From NCBI GenBank assembly GCA_034436375.1, contig DAOTVS010000105.1:1-7381 (forward strand): DNA of 7,381 bases, given 5' to 3'. The notes beneath the pieces were generated by a model. That model had not been told where the DNA came from. It searched no databases and was given only the letters and a program-made list of their open reading frames with translations. The position numbers and the translations under genes were made by a program. The DNA is from DAOTVS01 sp034436375 (GTDB lineage Bacteria > Chloroflexota > Anaerolineae > SpSt-313). Below, piece after piece: positions 1 through 7,079 of this stretch (its first letter is position 1; each line of letters begins with the position of its first letter).

Positions 1-204
1 CCCGACAAAAGGCCTGTTCCGGCCACATGCGGAGCATGATGCCCGGAAACCAAAACGCACTTTCATCGTGCATTGCGCCCAAGCGGGCATGATGTCTGAT
101 CTGGAATGGCCCGGGCGCCTGCCGGGATCCTCGGCCTGCTGGGGCATCTTTGCCCGGCGTTTGTCAGGAAGCGTTGCCAGGGCGACAGAAGGGAAGGGAC
201 AACG
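1..204 (+). other. untranslated region upstream of the tad operon
   Basis: No convincing gene is seen here. The reading frame of cpaB stays open back to an ATG at 106, but that stretch gives an arginine/proline-rich, low-quality N-terminus and has no good ribosome site. The region holds several small inverted repeats: 64-71 can pair with 87-94 (8 bp with one G-U), and GGGCA/TGCCC (142-146 / 151-155) closes a four-base loop. I could not find a convincing -35/-10 pair, so the operon promoter is either divergent from the housekeeping consensus or lies upstream of the window. Confidence 0.5.
194..199 (+). promoter_or_regulatory. ribosome binding site that decides the cpaB start
   Basis: AAGGGA ends 5 bases before the TTG at 205, and a second purine run (188-194) lies just upstream. 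Nothing comparable precedes the ATG at 106. The TTG start places the membrane helix at the very N-terminus, as expected for CpaB. Confidence 0.55.
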
Positions 205-972
205 TTGAGTCTTCGCAGAGGAGCACTCTGGTTTGCCGCCGGCCTGCTGCTGGCGCTTTTGGCGGGCGGCATCGCAATGACCTCGTTGCAGCGTGCGGTC
301 AACTCCGCCAGCAAGCCCGTGGAGGTGCCGACGCAGGCTGTGCTCATCGCCACCCGCGATATCCCGCTGCATACGGTGCTGGCGCCGGGCGATTTTCAGC
401 TCTCCACGGTGCCGAAGCATCTGGTGCCCGCAGATGGTGTGACCGACCCCAAGGAGGCCCTGGGCAAGCTGACCACCGCCGATATCGCGCAGGGTGAGAT
501 CATCCTGGCTCGGCGCCTGATCGCGCCGGATTATGTGGGGCCTAACGCCGCTATGGTGATGGACCCCAAGCAGGTGATCGTGGCCTTTGAGGCCAGCAGC
601 CTCTTGCCCAGCCTCAATATCGTCCGCCCCGGCGACCGGGTCGATATCATGTACACGCAGGATTTCAGCAAAGTCAAAGCGGGCGCCACGGCCGACACGG
701 CCACCCTCGATGTGCTGCAGGATGTGCGGGTAGCTGCGGTCATCCGCGGCGCTCCCAAGGAAGGGCAGAGCACAGGGCCGGTGACGGCGTTGCTGCTGGC
801 CCTGGACCCCCAGGACGCCCTGACGCTCAAATACTTCCGCGACATGGGTGGTATTGAAGCGCTGGCCCTGCGCAGCCCCGCCGCCGACAGGGGCCCCTTT
901 GATGTGACGCCGGTGAACGGGGACTATGTATTCAAACGGTACGGCATTCAATGGCAATCAAGCAGCAAATGA
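205..972 (+). CDS. cpaB: Flp pilus assembly protein CpaB (RcpC), SAF domain
   Basis: This is a 255-residue protein with a short basic N-terminus (SLRRG) and one membrane helix at about residues 8-28, which leaves the rest outside the membrane. An SAF-type domain follows at about 43-106, with the typical 'ATRDIP...VLAPGDF' and 'IAQGEIILARRL' blocks. A CpaB/RcpC region follows at about 120-225, including 'RPGDRVDIMYT'. The order and length fit the CpaB family, which helps assemble the Tad pilus and in diderm bacteria works with the secretin. The TTG start at 205 is chosen over ATG 106 because it has a purine-rich ribosome site and yields a normal signal-anchor. It is the first gene of the cluster, and its stop codon overlaps the start of the next gene (ATGA, 969-972). 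No secretin is seen in the window, so its partner here is unknown. Confidence 0.88.
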   Translation: MSLRRGALWFAAGLLLALLAGGIAMTSLQRAVNSASKPVEVPTQAVLIATRDIPLHTVLAPGDFQLSTVPKHLVPADGVTDPKEALGKLTTADIAQGEIILARRLIAPDYVGPNAAMVMDPKQVIVAFEASSLLPSLNIVRPGDRVDIMYTQDFSKVKAGATADTATLDVLQDVRVAAVIRGAPKEGQSTGPVTALLLALDPQDALTLKYFRDMGGIEALALRSPAADRGPFDVTPVNGDYVFKRYGIQWQSSSK

Positions 973-2153
973 AACAACCAGAGATGAGCGAGCCCAACAA
1001 GCCTGACGTGCGCCTGGTCAAAAGCGGCAGCCGGCCGGGGTACCGCACCCGGGTCCTGGTGGTCGACCCGGACCCGGCCGCCGTAGCGCTGGTGAGCAAC
1101 ATCCTGCACGTTCTGGATTGGGAAGTGCTCAGCGTCGGCACCGGCGCCGAGGCGCTGCGAAAGGCGCGCGAGGAGGGCCCCGACGCCATCCTGATGGAGA
1201 TGGAGTTGCCCGACATGGCCGGCCCCGACCTGTGCCGGGCCCTGCGCCAGCGCACCGAGACGGCCGCCACGCCCATCGTGGTCCTCAGCGCCAACCCGGG
1301 CATCGCCGAGCGGGTGGCCAGCCTGCGCGCCGGCGCCAGCGACTATCTGATCAAGCCGCCCGATGCCCAGGACCTGGTTGCGCGCCTGCGCGCGGCCCTG
1401 GACCTGCGCCAGGACAAGGCGGGGTTCGTCATTGCCGTGATCGGGGCCAGAGGTGGCGCCGGCGCGAGCACGCTGGCGGCCAACCTGGCCATCGCGCTGC
1501 GCCAGGAGACGCGGGGCAGCGTCGTGCTGGTAGATGGGGCCGGGGAGTCGGGCGTGCAGGACGTTCTGTTGAACCTGCAGGCCAGCCGCACCCTGGCCCA
1601 GGCGTTGGCGCGGCTGGATGACCTGGAAGATAAGGACCTGGAATTGCTCCTGGCATCGCATTCCAGCGGCGTGCAGGCCATGTTGCTGCAGGAGCACGGC
1701 CCCGGGCCGCTTCCGGCCGAGGAGATGCGCAAAGCGCTGCTCGCGCTGCGCCGGCTGCGTGATTGGGTCGTCGTCGACGTGCCGGGGCAGATGGATGAGC
1801 TGACGCCGGCGGTGCTGGAGCTGGCGGACCGCGCGCTCCTGGTCGTCACCCCCGAGATCACGGCCCTGCGCGGAGCGCGGCTCTTTCTGAACCGCGCCAG
1901 GCGGCTCGGGCTGCCACGGGAGCGCATCATGCCCATCCTGAACCGCTTTCCACAGCCGGGTGGGCTGGAGCGCAGCGCCATCGAGCAATCGCTGGGCCTG
2001 CCGCTGCAGGAGATCATCCCCGATGACGCCAAGCTCGTGACCTACAGCACCAACCGCGGCGTGCCCATCATGCTCAGTCACGCTCACAGCAAGCCGGCCC
2101 GCCACATTGCGGCGCTGGCCAAGAGCCTTGTGCAGGCGGCCCGCGGGCAGTGA
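969..2153 (+). CDS. cpaE: receiver-like domain + MinD/ParA-type ATPase, CpaE/TadZ family
   Basis: This is the pilus-localisation ATPase of Tad systems. Residue numbers here count from an alternative ATG at 951 (400 aa); the chosen start at 969 (394 aa) makes the ATGA overlap with the cpaB stop and suggests translational coupling. Neither start has a clear ribosome site. Residues 34-152 form a receiver-like fold with 'VLVVDPDP' (acidic pocket D39/D41), S113 and K135 ('YLIKP'). The phospho-acceptor position is Glu83 rather than Asp, so phosphorylation of the usual kind is unlikely. Residues 158-395 are a deviant-Walker P-loop ATPase. The loop reads ARGGAGAST (166-174), with Arg167 and Ala172 where MinD-like proteins have lysines. 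A 'VVLVDG' strand is at 191-196 and a Walker B-like 'WVVVDVPG' at 272-279. Degenerate receiver and P-loop sequences are known in CpaE/TadZ, so this is probably a scaffold or localisation protein with altered nucleotide handling. Confidence 0.88.
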   Translation: MKQPEMSEPNKPDVRLVKSGSRPGYRTRVLVVDPDPAAVALVSNILHVLDWEVLSVGTGAEALRKAREEGPDAILMEMELPDMAGPDLCRALRQRTETAATPIVVLSANPGIAERVASLRAGASDYLIKPPDAQDLVARLRAALDLRQDKAGFVIAVIGARGGAGASTLAANLAIALRQETRGSVVLVDGAGESGVQDVLLNLQASRTLAQALARLDDLEDKDLELLLASHSSGVQAMLLQEHGPGPLPAEEMRKALLALRRLRDWVVVDVPGQMDELTPAVLELADRALLVVTPEITALRGARLFLNRARRLGLPRERIMPILNRFPQPGGLERSAIEQSLGLPLQEIIPDDAKLVTYSTNRGVPIMLSHAHSKPARHIAALAKSLVQAARGQ

Positions 2154-2178
2154 CCACGCCATCGCGAGCCGTCATGCC

Positions 2179-2185
2179 GGAGGGA
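2179..2185 (+). promoter_or_regulatory. strong ribosome binding site for tadB (TTG start)
   Basis: GGAGGGA ends 5 bases before the TTG at 2191. This fixes the tadB start there and rules out the in-frame ATG at 2107, which lies inside the preceding gene and would add 28 arginine-rich residues. Confidence 0.7.
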
Positions 2186-2190
2186 GCCCC

Positions 2191-3153
2191 TTGAGCACTA
2201 TCACGCTGGTTGTCGGTTTGCTCATAACCCTGGCCGTCGTCGCTGCCTTTGCGGGTATCTATGTCATCGTGGAACGGCCCAGCGACGTGCGAGACCGGCT
2301 GGAGAACTATGACCTGCTGGAGAGGCGCCGCCTGGCCCAGCGGGAGGCTGAGCGCCGCAAGTCGCTCACGCCCCTCGCCCGCATGCTTGACAGCCTGTTC
2401 CATGGCCGTGCACTCACGGAGCGCCTGGCCACGCGGTTGGCCCAGGCCGACCTCAAGCTGACGGTGACCGAGTTCATTACCCTGCTCTTGGCGCTGGTGA
2501 TCGTGAGCGCCCTGCTGGGCTACCTGCTGCAGCGCCAGCTCGCCTCGGCCATCGGCGCCGCCGCCCTGGCCTTCTTTCTGCCCTGGTTCTGGCTGGAGCA
2601 GCGCCGGCAGAAGCGCATCAAACTCTTTCATGACCAGCTGATCGACGTGCTGGTCCTGCTTGTCGGCTCGCTGCGCAGCGGCCACGGCCTGCTCAATGCG
2701 CTGGAGCTGGTCAGCAAAGAGCTGAATCCACCGGCGTCACAGGAGTTTGGGCGGGTGGTGCAGGAGGTTGGCTTTGGCATTTCGCAGCCCGTTGCGCTCG
2801 ATCACCTCTTGCAACGCATGGAGAGCAGCGACCTGCAGCTGATGGTGACGGCCATCAATATCAGCCATGAGGCAGGCGGGAACCTGTCCACCGTGTTGGA
2901 GCAGATCGCCGAGACCCTGCGTGAGCGCATCCAGCTGCACGGCGAGATCCGCGTGCTCACGACCCAGCAGCGCCTCACCAGTTACCTGCTGCTGGTGATG
3001 CCGTTTTTCCTGGGCACGGCCATGGCCATCCTCAGCCCGGCCTACATTATGAGGATGTTCCAGCCACAGTGGATTTTCATTCCCATCGCAGCCATCATCT
3101 CGGAGCTCATTGGGTACTTTATCACACGCCGGGTGGTGCGCATCGAGGTCTGA
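2191..3153 (+). CDS. tadB: Tad inner-membrane platform protein TadB
   Basis: This is a 320-residue member of the type II secretion F (GspF/T2SSF) family, in the form found in Tad pili. One membrane helix lies at about 4-26. A basic, charged cytoplasmic stretch follows (about 28-90, many Arg/Glu). Two helices lie at about 93-114 and 118-134, and the conserved cytoplasmic T2SSF domain at about 145-248 contains 'QLIDVLVLLVGSLRSGHGL', 'FGRVVQEVGFG' and 'ISHEAGGNLSTVLEQIAETLRER'. Two C-terminal helices lie at about 266-284 and 294-310. With TadC it forms the membrane platform on which the CpaF motor acts. It begins with TTG after an excellent ribosome site, 37 bp downstream of the cpaE stop. Nothing is truncated relative to the family. 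Confidence 0.93.
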   Translation: MSTITLVVGLLITLAVVAAFAGIYVIVERPSDVRDRLENYDLLERRRLAQREAERRKSLTPLARMLDSLFHGRALTERLATRLAQADLKLTVTEFITLLLALVIVSALLGYLLQRQLASAIGAAALAFFLPWFWLEQRRQKRIKLFHDQLIDVLVLLVGSLRSGHGLLNALELVSKELNPPASQEFGRVVQEVGFGISQPVALDHLLQRMESSDLQLMVTAINISHEAGGNLSTVLEQIAETLRERIQLHGEIRVLTTQQRLTSYLLLVMPFFLGTAMAILSPAYIMRMFQPQWIFIPIAAIISELIGYFITRRVVRIEV

Positions 3154-3163
3154 TCATCTGCCA

Positions 3164-3191
3164 GGCGGGCGCCGGGTAGCCCGGCGCCGCC
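3164..3191 (+). other. strong GC-rich hairpin between tadB and tadC
   Basis: The arms 3168-3176 (GGCGCCGGG) and 3180-3188 (CCCGGCGCC) are perfectly complementary over 9 bp with a three-base loop. Three further pairs follow if one G is bulged. No T-tract follows, so it is not a classical intrinsic terminator. It sits 10 bp after the tadB stop and about 30 bp before the tadC start, where RNA-processing or mRNA-stability hairpins often occur. Confidence 0.6.
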
Positions 3192-3219
3192 CGGGGCTCA
3201 CACTTGAGAGGATAGCTGG

Positions 3220-4149
3220 GTGACAACCTCTACACTCTTATTCGGTGGCCTGATAGCCCTTGCCGTGGCATTCTTTTGGGTGGCGCTGGACCTGGCGCAA
3301 CGGAACCGCCTCTCGGCGGCGCGCATCGAGCAGACGGTTGCGAGCCAGACAGCTGCCTTCGCCCCAGAGCTGGAAGCGCCCTTTGCGGAGCGGGTGCTGC
3401 AGCCTCTCTTCCGGCGCATTCTGCGGCGCATCGGCGCGCTGTCGCCGGGCCGCAATATCGAAAGGCTGCGCCAGGACCTGCTCATCGCCGGCTCGCCCTA
3501 CGGCCTGACCCCGCTGGATTTCGTCGGCGTGCGCCTGCTCCTCGCGACTGTGGGCACGCTGCTGGCCGCTGCCCTGCTGCTCTCATCGCACGCCCCGGCG
3601 TTGCAGCGTCTGCTGCTGCTCCCCCTCTGCGCGATCGGCTGCTTCGAGCTTCCACTCCTCTGGCTGCGCCAGCAGATGAAACGCCGGCAAAGGCAGATCC
3701 AGTTGGCGCTGGCCGATGCGCTGGACATGATCACCATCTGCATCGACGCCGGCCTGGGCATGGAGGCGGCCTTTATGAAAGTGGGGCAGACCTGGGACCA
3801 TGCCCTGGCCCGTGAGTTCAAGCGCGTGGTGCAGGAGATGGGCGTCGGTATGAGCTGGCGCGAGGCGATGCGCAACCTGGCCTACCGCACCGATGTGCCC
3901 GATCTATCGTCCCTGGTCGCGGTCCTGCTGCAGGCGGACCAGCTCGGCTTTAGCATCGGCGATACGCTCCATGCCCAGGCCGGGCAGCTGCGCGTGCGCC
4001 GGCGCCAGCGCGCGCAAGAGATGGCGCGCTCGGCGCCCTTTAAGATGCTCTTTCCGATGGTCCTCTTCATCATGCCGGCCACGCTGGCCGTCATCCTTGG
4101 GCCCGCTTTGCCTGCACTCATGGAAGTGTTGTCGCAGGCCGTCAAGTAA
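3220..4149 (+). CDS. tadC: Tad inner-membrane platform protein TadC
   Basis: This is a 309-residue second T2SSF-family protein, partner of TadB. An N-terminal membrane helix lies at about 5-24. Basic cytoplasmic residues follow, with hydrophobic segments at about 100-121 and 128-148. The conserved domain at about 157-265 carries the hallmark 'ALADALDMITICIDAGLGMEAAF' start (split here as residues 163-185), 'FKRVVQEMGVG' and 'ADQLGFSIGDTL'. A C-terminal 'MLFPMVLFIMPATLAVILGPA' region (about 276-296) gives the last membrane helices. This is the typical TadC pattern and distinguishes it from TadB. The GTG start at 3220 is supported by GAGAGGA at 3206-3212, 7 bases upstream. It lies 66 bp downstream of tadB, behind a strong hairpin, and is probably in the same transcript. 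Confidence 0.93.
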   Translation: MTTSTLLFGGLIALAVAFFWVALDLAQRNRLSAARIEQTVASQTAAFAPELEAPFAERVLQPLFRRILRRIGALSPGRNIERLRQDLLIAGSPYGLTPLDFVGVRLLLATVGTLLAAALLLSSHAPALQRLLLLPLCAIGCFELPLLWLRQQMKRRQRQIQLALADALDMITICIDAGLGMEAAFMKVGQTWDHALAREFKRVVQEMGVGMSWREAMRNLAYRTDVPDLSSLVAVLLQADQLGFSIGDTLHAQAGQLRVRRRQRAQEMARSAPFKMLFPMVLFIMPATLAVILGPALPALMEVLSQAVK

Positions 4150-4173
4150 CGAAGCGAAGGAGCGTTATAGCCC

Positions 4174-4521
4174 GTGCGAGAAAACGCCCGGCTTCCCGGG
4201 GAACCCGCAGGCCCGGGGCCGATCCAACAAGATCCTTTGTATATCCAGACCCTCGACTGTATGCAGACAGGTGATTGGGCGCAGGCTGGCGAGTTGCTCG
4301 CCTCTCTGCAGCAGCTCTACCCTCATGCCGCCGAGGTGCAGGGGCTACAGCAGATGCTGGCGCTGCGCCTCTCAACCGAAAAGAATTGGGCCGCCACGAG
4401 CCGCCGCAAGCCCCAGGCGCTGCTGGAAGTCCCTGCAGTCCGCGCATTGGCCATCGCCAACCTCGCCCTCTATATTCTGATTGCGGTCGTCTGGCTCCTG
4501 GCGCGCATGGCGGCCGGCTGA
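4174..4521 (+). CDS. small TPR-like protein with C-terminal membrane anchor
   Basis: I do not recognise a named family for this 115-residue protein. After a Pro/Gly-rich N-terminus (1-18), residues about 20-66 look like one TPR-type helical hairpin plus a following helix ('GDWAQAGELLASLQQLYP' resembles helix B of a TPR). Residues 67-87 are polar and basic. Residues about 88-110 are a strong hydrophobic helix ending 'RMAAG', which would leave the TPR part in the cytoplasm as a tail-anchored protein. The start is GTG 4174, with AAGGAG at 4157-4162 and a rather long 11-base spacer. It lies 24 bp after tadC and before cpaF, a place that suggests a role in the pilus platform, for instance as an adaptor between motor and membrane. 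That role is inference. TadD is the usual TPR protein of Tad loci, but it is a longer lipoprotein, so this is not a plain TadD. Confidence 0.75.
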   Translation: MRENARLPGEPAGPGPIQQDPLYIQTLDCMQTGDWAQAGELLASLQQLYPHAAEVQGLQQMLALRLSTEKNWAATSRRKPQALLEVPAVRALAIANLALYILIAVVWLLARMAAG

Positions 4522-4722
4522 GGCCGGCGTTGACTGGCAGAAGATCCGGCAGGATCCAATCCATGGGCCGGGCCCCGGTGAGGGCAGGGCCGGCCCCTAC
4601 CGGCTTTTCACAGAAACCCGCCCGCCTGGCGCAAAAGCATAGCTCTGGCGATTGGCCGCCTGATGAGCCATGCGATGCGTGGGCGCGCGGATTTTTGCGA
4701 AATAGCGCTACACGGAGGCTAA
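4522..4722 (+). other. intergenic gap before cpaF, GC-rich and structured
   Basis: No coding sequence can be supported in this 201-bp gap, the longest inside the cluster. The left edge has GCCGGC repeated at 4513-4518 and 4523-4528 around the stop codon. GATCC/GGATC (4543-4547 / 4552-4556) makes a small stem. A compact set of overlapping stems lies at 4565-4603. An 8-bp palindrome TAGCGCTA is at 4703-4710. TTGACT at 4530-4535 resembles a -35 box, but I see no matching -10 at the right distance, so a separate cpaF promoter is possible but not shown. Confidence 0.5.
4565..4608 (+). terminator. possible attenuator/weak terminator upstream of cpaF
   Basis: Overlapping inverted repeats are present. 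GGGCCGG at 4565-4571 can pair with CCGGCCC at 4590-4596. Alternatively CCGGT at 4575-4579 pairs with ACCGG at 4599-4603 and encloses the palindrome GGGCCGGCCC (4587-4596). The second form is followed by C and four T residues (4605-4608), a weak intrinsic-terminator tail. Two mutually exclusive folds ahead of the motor gene are compatible with attenuation, but the T-run is short and this may be chance in GC-rich DNA. Confidence 0.3.
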
Positions 4723-6015
<1,293 letters not shown>

Positions 6016-6083
6016 CGGGCTCACTGGAGTTGCGCTGCTTTTCGAGCGTAACAGGCTGCCTGCTTGATTGACAAGGAACGAAG

Positions 6084-6137
6084 ATGCGCACCAACGACAT
6101 GCAGATCCTCGTCGCAGAACAGGGGGCGCACCGGTGA
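6084..6137 (+). CDS. 17-codon mini-ORF overlapping the start of the surface protein gene
   Basis: ATG at 6084 is preceded by AAGGA (6073-6077) with an ideal 6-base spacer. The frame encodes MRTNDMQILVAEQGAHR and stops at TGA 6135-6137. The stop overlaps the GTG start of the next gene in a GTGA arrangement (6134-6137), the classical layout for translational coupling. The peptide has no membrane helix and no recognised motif. It could be a leader peptide that loads ribosomes for the weak GTG start, or a remnant of an N-terminus lost by a frameshift. I cannot tell which, and it may not be translated. Confidence 0.4.
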   Translation: MRTNDMQILVAEQGAHR

Positions 6138-6904
6138 GGCTTTCGGAGACTCAATTCCGGGTGCTGACCGTTCTGGCCCTCATCGTGCTCACACTCGCCC
6201 TGCTGCTGGGCGTGCTTCTGTTTTCTCGGGTCAGCCGGCCATTGTTGGCCGCGCTGGTCCCGTCGCCCACGCCAAAGCCCACAGCTACTCAGACGCCGAC
6301 GCCCTGGCCGACCTCAACCCCGACGGCTTCACCAACGCCCACGGCGCGGCCGTCGGCCACCGCAACCGCTACCCCGACGGCAACGCCGCCAAGCCCGTGC
6401 GTCGAGGCGCTGCAGGACCCGGGGTTCGAGACCGGCAAGGGCTGGACCATCCTGAGCACAGCCTACAAGGCCGGCTACGTTGGGGCGGCCGTGCAATCTC
6501 AGGTTGTACATGGCGGCGCCCAGGCGCTGCGCCTCGGCATCGCACAGGGGGAAGACACGTTCAGCTACTCCTCCGCCGAGCAAACCGTGACGATCCCGGC
6601 CGATGTGACGTCGGCGCGACTGTCGTATTGGGTCTATCTGGTTTCGGCCGCTGCCCGGGGCGACCTGCAGTATGTGCTGGTGCTGGATGAGACCGGCGCT
6701 TACAAGACCCTGGCCTGGCAGCAGACCAATGCGCCGGGGTGGCAGCGGCGCGAGTTCTCACTGGACGCCTATCGCGGGCAGCGCGTGACCATCCGCTTTG
6801 GGGTGCGAAACAACGGCGATGGCGCCCTGACGACCATGTATGTGGATGATGTATCGTTGACGCTCTGCACCGGCGTCACGCCAACGCCTGCTGGGGGCCA
6901 GTAG
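6134..6904 (+). CDS. membrane-anchored surface protein: TP-rich linker + beta-sandwich domain
   Basis: This 256-residue protein has three parts. Residues about 9-31 are one strong membrane helix near the N-terminus. Residues about 42-87 are a proline/threonine/serine-rich, disordered linker (TPTP, PTATPT), of a kind common in surface proteins of Chloroflexota and often glycosylated. Residues about 89-246 form a predicted beta-rich domain with 'DPGFETGKGW', 'GGAQALRLG', 'ARLSYWVYL', 'GWQRREFSLDAYRGQRVTIRFGV' and 'MYVDDVSL'. This pattern matches galactose-binding-like/carbohydrate-binding jelly rolls. Cys89 and Cys245 bracket the domain and could form a disulfide. A short TPTP tail ends the protein. 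GTG 6134 has AGGGGG at 6121-6126 (7-base spacer); a TTG at 6068 would add 22 charged residues without a ribosome site. Co-location with the pilus genes suggests a surface adhesin or pilus-linked accessory, which is inference; the ligand is unknown. Confidence 0.78.
   Translation: MRLSETQFRVLTVLALIVLTLALLLGVLLFSRVSRPLLAALVPSPTPKPTATQTPTPWPTSTPTASPTPTARPSATATATPTATPPSPCVEALQDPGFETGKGWTILSTAYKAGYVGAAVQSQVVHGGAQALRLGIAQGEDTFSYSSAEQTVTIPADVTSARLSYWVYLVSAAARGDLQYVLVLDETGAYKTLAWQQTNAPGWQRREFSLDAYRGQRVTIRFGVRNNGDGALTTMYVDDVSLTLCTGVTPTPAGGQ
6257..6394 (+). repeat. low-complexity Pro/Thr codon repeat encoding the linker
   Basis: This stretch is built from irregular ACG/CCG/ACC/CCC codons (Thr-Pro, Pro-Thr, Ala-Thr pairs). 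It is the DNA of the linker in the surface protein. The units are degenerate, not an exact tandem repeat, but length variation between strains would be expected. Confidence 0.7.
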
Positions 6905-6910
6905 CAACGC

Positions 6911-6928
6911 AGGCCGATCCTCAGGCCT
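6911..6928 (+). terminator. weak hairpin after the surface protein gene
   Basis: AGGCC (6911-6915) and GGCCT (6924-6928) form a 5-bp stem with an 8-base loop just after the stop at 6904. Only one T follows within a few bases before the tRNA promoter. It may mark the operon end, but it is too weak to call firmly. Confidence 0.2.
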
Positions 6929-6930
6929 AT

Positions 6931-6959
6931 TTGACAAGCCGCGGCGCCTGTGGTATCAT
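6931..6959 (+). promoter_or_regulatory. sigma70-type promoter of the tRNA-Asp gene
   Basis: TTGACA (6931-6936) is a perfect -35 box. After exactly 17 bases comes TATCAT (6954-6959), a 5/6 match to the -10 box. Transcription would begin near 6966, a few bases before the mature tRNA 5' end at 6974, leaving a short 5' leader for RNase P. Confidence 0.85.
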
Positions 6960-6973
6960 AACCCTGCAAACGC

Positions 6974-7050
6974 GGAGGCGTGGTGCAGCGGCCTAGCATA
7001 TCTCCCTGTCAAGGAGAAGATCGCGGGTTCGAATCCCGTCGCTTCCGCCA
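6974..7050 (+). tRNA. tRNA-Asp (anticodon GTC), CCA encoded
   Basis: A full cloverleaf can be folded. The acceptor 6974-6980 pairs with 7040-7046 (7 bp, one G-T). The D stem is 6983-6986 / 6996-6999, and the anticodon stem is 7001-7005 / 7013-7017. The loop CTGTCAA places GTC at 7008-7010. The T stem is 7023-7027 / 7035-7039 with loop TTCGAAT. The discriminator is G7047 and CCA is encoded at 7048-7050. The variable loop is short (5 nt), so it is a class I tRNA. It reads GAC/GAU codons and has its own promoter and terminator. Confidence 0.97.
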
Positions 7051-7079
7051 AAGGCGTGGCACAAGCCACGCCTTTTTTT
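7051..7079 (+). terminator. intrinsic terminator of the tRNA-Asp gene
   Basis: AAGGCGTGGC (7051-7060), loop ACAA (7061-7064) and GCCACGCCTT (7065-7074) form a perfect 10-bp stem. The last two T bases of the right arm plus five more give an uninterrupted T7 run (7073-7079). The hairpin starts directly after the encoded CCA. Confidence 0.95.

Noticed and set aside
106..204. Upstream extension of CpaB to ATG 106
   Set aside because: It adds 33 residues of low quality ahead of the membrane helix and has no ribosome site, while TTG 205 has one at the right distance.
948..2162. Long antisense open frame (about 400 codons) over the CpaE gene
   Set aside because: The plus-strand frame encodes clear receiver and ATPase motifs. 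Long antisense frames are expected in GC-rich coding DNA, and the antisense product is a Gln/His/Arg/Gly-rich sequence with no motif.
4530..4560. Separate promoter for cpaF starting at TTGACT
   Set aside because: The -35-like box is good, but at 16-18 bases no sequence resembles a -10 box; the nearest (TCCAAT) is 19 bases away with a 4/6 match.
6134..6220. Type IV/Tad prepilin signal at the N-terminus of the surface protein
   Set aside because: There is a Glu before the hydrophobic stretch, but no Gly or Ala at the required cleavage position, and the long stalk plus beta-sandwich layout does not fit a pilin closely.
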